Source of the DNA: Osedax fenrisi
Taxonomy: Eukaryota > Annelida > Polychaeta > Sabellida > Siboglinidae
NCBI GenBank assembly: GCA_964019155.1
Contig: OZ025239.1
Location: 101,310,298-101,374,297 of the forward strand
Reading direction: 5' to 3'
Length of the DNA: 64,000 bases
Made by a program: the position numbers and the translations under genes. The notes beneath the pieces were generated by a model, which saw only the letters and a list, made by a program, of their open reading frames with translations, did no database searches and was not told where the DNA came from. Shown piece after piece: positions 62,760 through 64,000 of this stretch; within the stretch, counting starts at the first letter, position 1; each line of letters starts with the position of its first letter.

Positions 62760-63460
62760 CAGGACCGGCTTAAGGGTGGAGGCATTTTGGCAATAGCATG
62801 GGCCACTATTTTTAAGGGCCCATCAATTATTTGAAAAAAAAAAAACATTTTAAACTCCCATAATGGAGATCTTAGTAAAGGTCTCATAAGTAGAATTATC
62901 GTTGTTATAACGTTATTAATAATAACGATGACTATAGGTTCTAATCAATATATTAACTCATAATGGAAACTCATAATAGAAAATTGTTGAGTATATTGGA
63001 GTTATTTTCAACATATGATCCATTTTTGATAATTATATAGAAACAAAATCTTGTTAAAGTTACATATAAATTTATATATATATAATATTATTATATGCAT
63101 TATTATAGGAACAGTAAATATGAATTACTATCTAATAACATATTCGATAAGATAATTGACATACTTGAAGAAAAGTGTATGACTTTAATAATTCAAGAAA
63201 TACAAAATATTACATTATATCAGTTGACTCAACTTTAGATAAATCACATGTAGATAAGTTAACCATCATATATATAAAGGAATATATGATTATTGATGTT
63301 CGTATAGATTAATTATCACACTACTCAAGATTTAGAAACTGTCTTAAAGTATAATATAAATATAAAAGATTGTAGTCAAAATTATGAAAATTGTGTCAAC
63401 ATATCTGGAAGATTTATCGGAATTCAAGCTTCAACACTACAATAAATATTTAATTATAAT
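62760..63460 (+). mobile_element. hAT-type transposon (DUF4371-like), left end and broken transposase
   Basis: Starts CAGGACCGGCTTAAGGGTGG, a known style of hAT terminus, directly after the microsatellite. At 63110-63430 several frames give LSNNIFDKIIDILEEKC, YYIISVDSTLDKSHVDKLTI, TTQDLETVLKYN and DCSQNYENCVNISGRFIGIQ. These follow the order of the ZMYM/DUF4371-class hAT transposases (SVDSTPDxxHVDQLT, then DCxxxYDNxxNMSG). Stops and frameshifts disable it. The right end is not in the window, or was cut off by the LINE at 63553. Confidence 0.78.
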
Positions 63461-63552
63461 TATATAATCACCTTTTTTATTAATTAATTTTTAAAATATT
63501 ATATTACAATTATTTAAGATACGTATAAAATATATATATATACATAATTAAT

Positions 63553-64000
63553 GTTAAATATGAATAAAACTAAACTTCTAAATATATCTAGAACACCATC
63601 AGTTTTTCCTTCTTTTATCATTGAATCTGTCACTATTTCTTGCAATAATGTAAAAGCCTTGGTTTTATTTTAGATGTTAACCTAATTTTCTCCGATCAGA
63701 TAGCTAATGTGTGTAAATCAACTAATTATACATTATATAAAATACGACCAATAAGGAAATTCTTACCTTTTAGAATTTCTAAAATTTTAATAGAATCATT
63801 AGTTATGTCATGTATAAATTATTGTTGATCTCTATATCATGGCCTTCCTGCTACTTCTACTAAATCTTTAGATAGAATTATTAGATCATCGATAAGAGTT
63901 TTACATGGTGTAAAATTATATGACCATTACTCAATTATCATTTAGTTTTTTCTAAATTTTTAAATATTTATCAGATCTACCTTCAGCTATTAAAATTTAA
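63553..64000 (+). pseudogene. CR1/L2-like LINE RT fragment, decayed
   Basis: Shifted frames encode MNKTKLLNISRTPSVFPSFI, then LGFILDVNLIFSDQIANVCK, YTLYKIRPIRKFLPFRIS and LDRIIRSSIRVLHGVKLYDH. This is the region after YADD in the LINEs at the left edge and at 51-54 kb. It has several stops and continues past the window edge. Confidence 0.85.

Noticed and set aside
62395..62796. Thr-rich and Leu-rich frames
   Set aside because: Same cause: CTA microsatellite.

Overview
This is a stretch of a very A+T-rich animal nuclear genome, by eye well over 70% A+T between exons. Short G+C-richer coding exons with canonical GT/AG borders and matching phases sit far apart in introns full of (AT)n tracts, LINE remnants and small inverted-repeat transposons. 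Nothing bacterial, viral or CRISPR-like was seen. The two recognisable host genes (an aminergic-type GPCR and the SAC2/INPP5F phosphoinositide phosphatase) point to an invertebrate metazoan; the sequence does not let me name the phylum.

Layout. 1-3,080: 3' part of a CR1/L2-like LINE, nearly intact, running straight into a 1.2 kb AGT/AGTAGC microsatellite. 3,621-5,980: a giant foldback (palindromic) element split by a 970 bp inverted-repeat element. 10,013-11,039: a MITE built from short palindromes. 11,329-12,758 (+): the last two exons of a class-A GPCR. 14,500-19,650: a cluster of MITEs and a LINE fragment, and one orphan exon on the minus strand. 20,605-21,445: a compound trinucleotide microsatellite. 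26,636-29,468: two more inverted-repeat elements.

29,851-61,126 (-): eight exons of a SAC2/INPP5F homologue spread over 31 kb (870 coding bases, about 290 residues). They run from the N-terminal region through the first part of the Sac domain. All seven exon-exon phase joins agree. The exon with the CX5R(T/S) catalytic loop was not found; two weak candidate exons near 24.5 and 22.9 kb may encode the end of the domain. The first exon probably lies beyond the right edge. SAC2 introns hold a structurally complete hAT transposon (34,775-38,153) with a perfect 8 bp target duplication and subterminal repeats, a 2.9 kb 5'-truncated LINE (51,230-54,165), several LINE 3' tails, and at least six MITEs. 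62,760-64,000: the end of a second hAT-type element, then another decayed LINE.

The two host genes lie on opposite strands and show no sign of acting together. The main interest is in transposon architecture (nested insertions, palindromic arrays, repeated subterminal motifs, LINE tails next to microsatellites), in a GPCR that lacks the TM6 proline, and in a phosphatase gene whose catalytic exon I could not locate.
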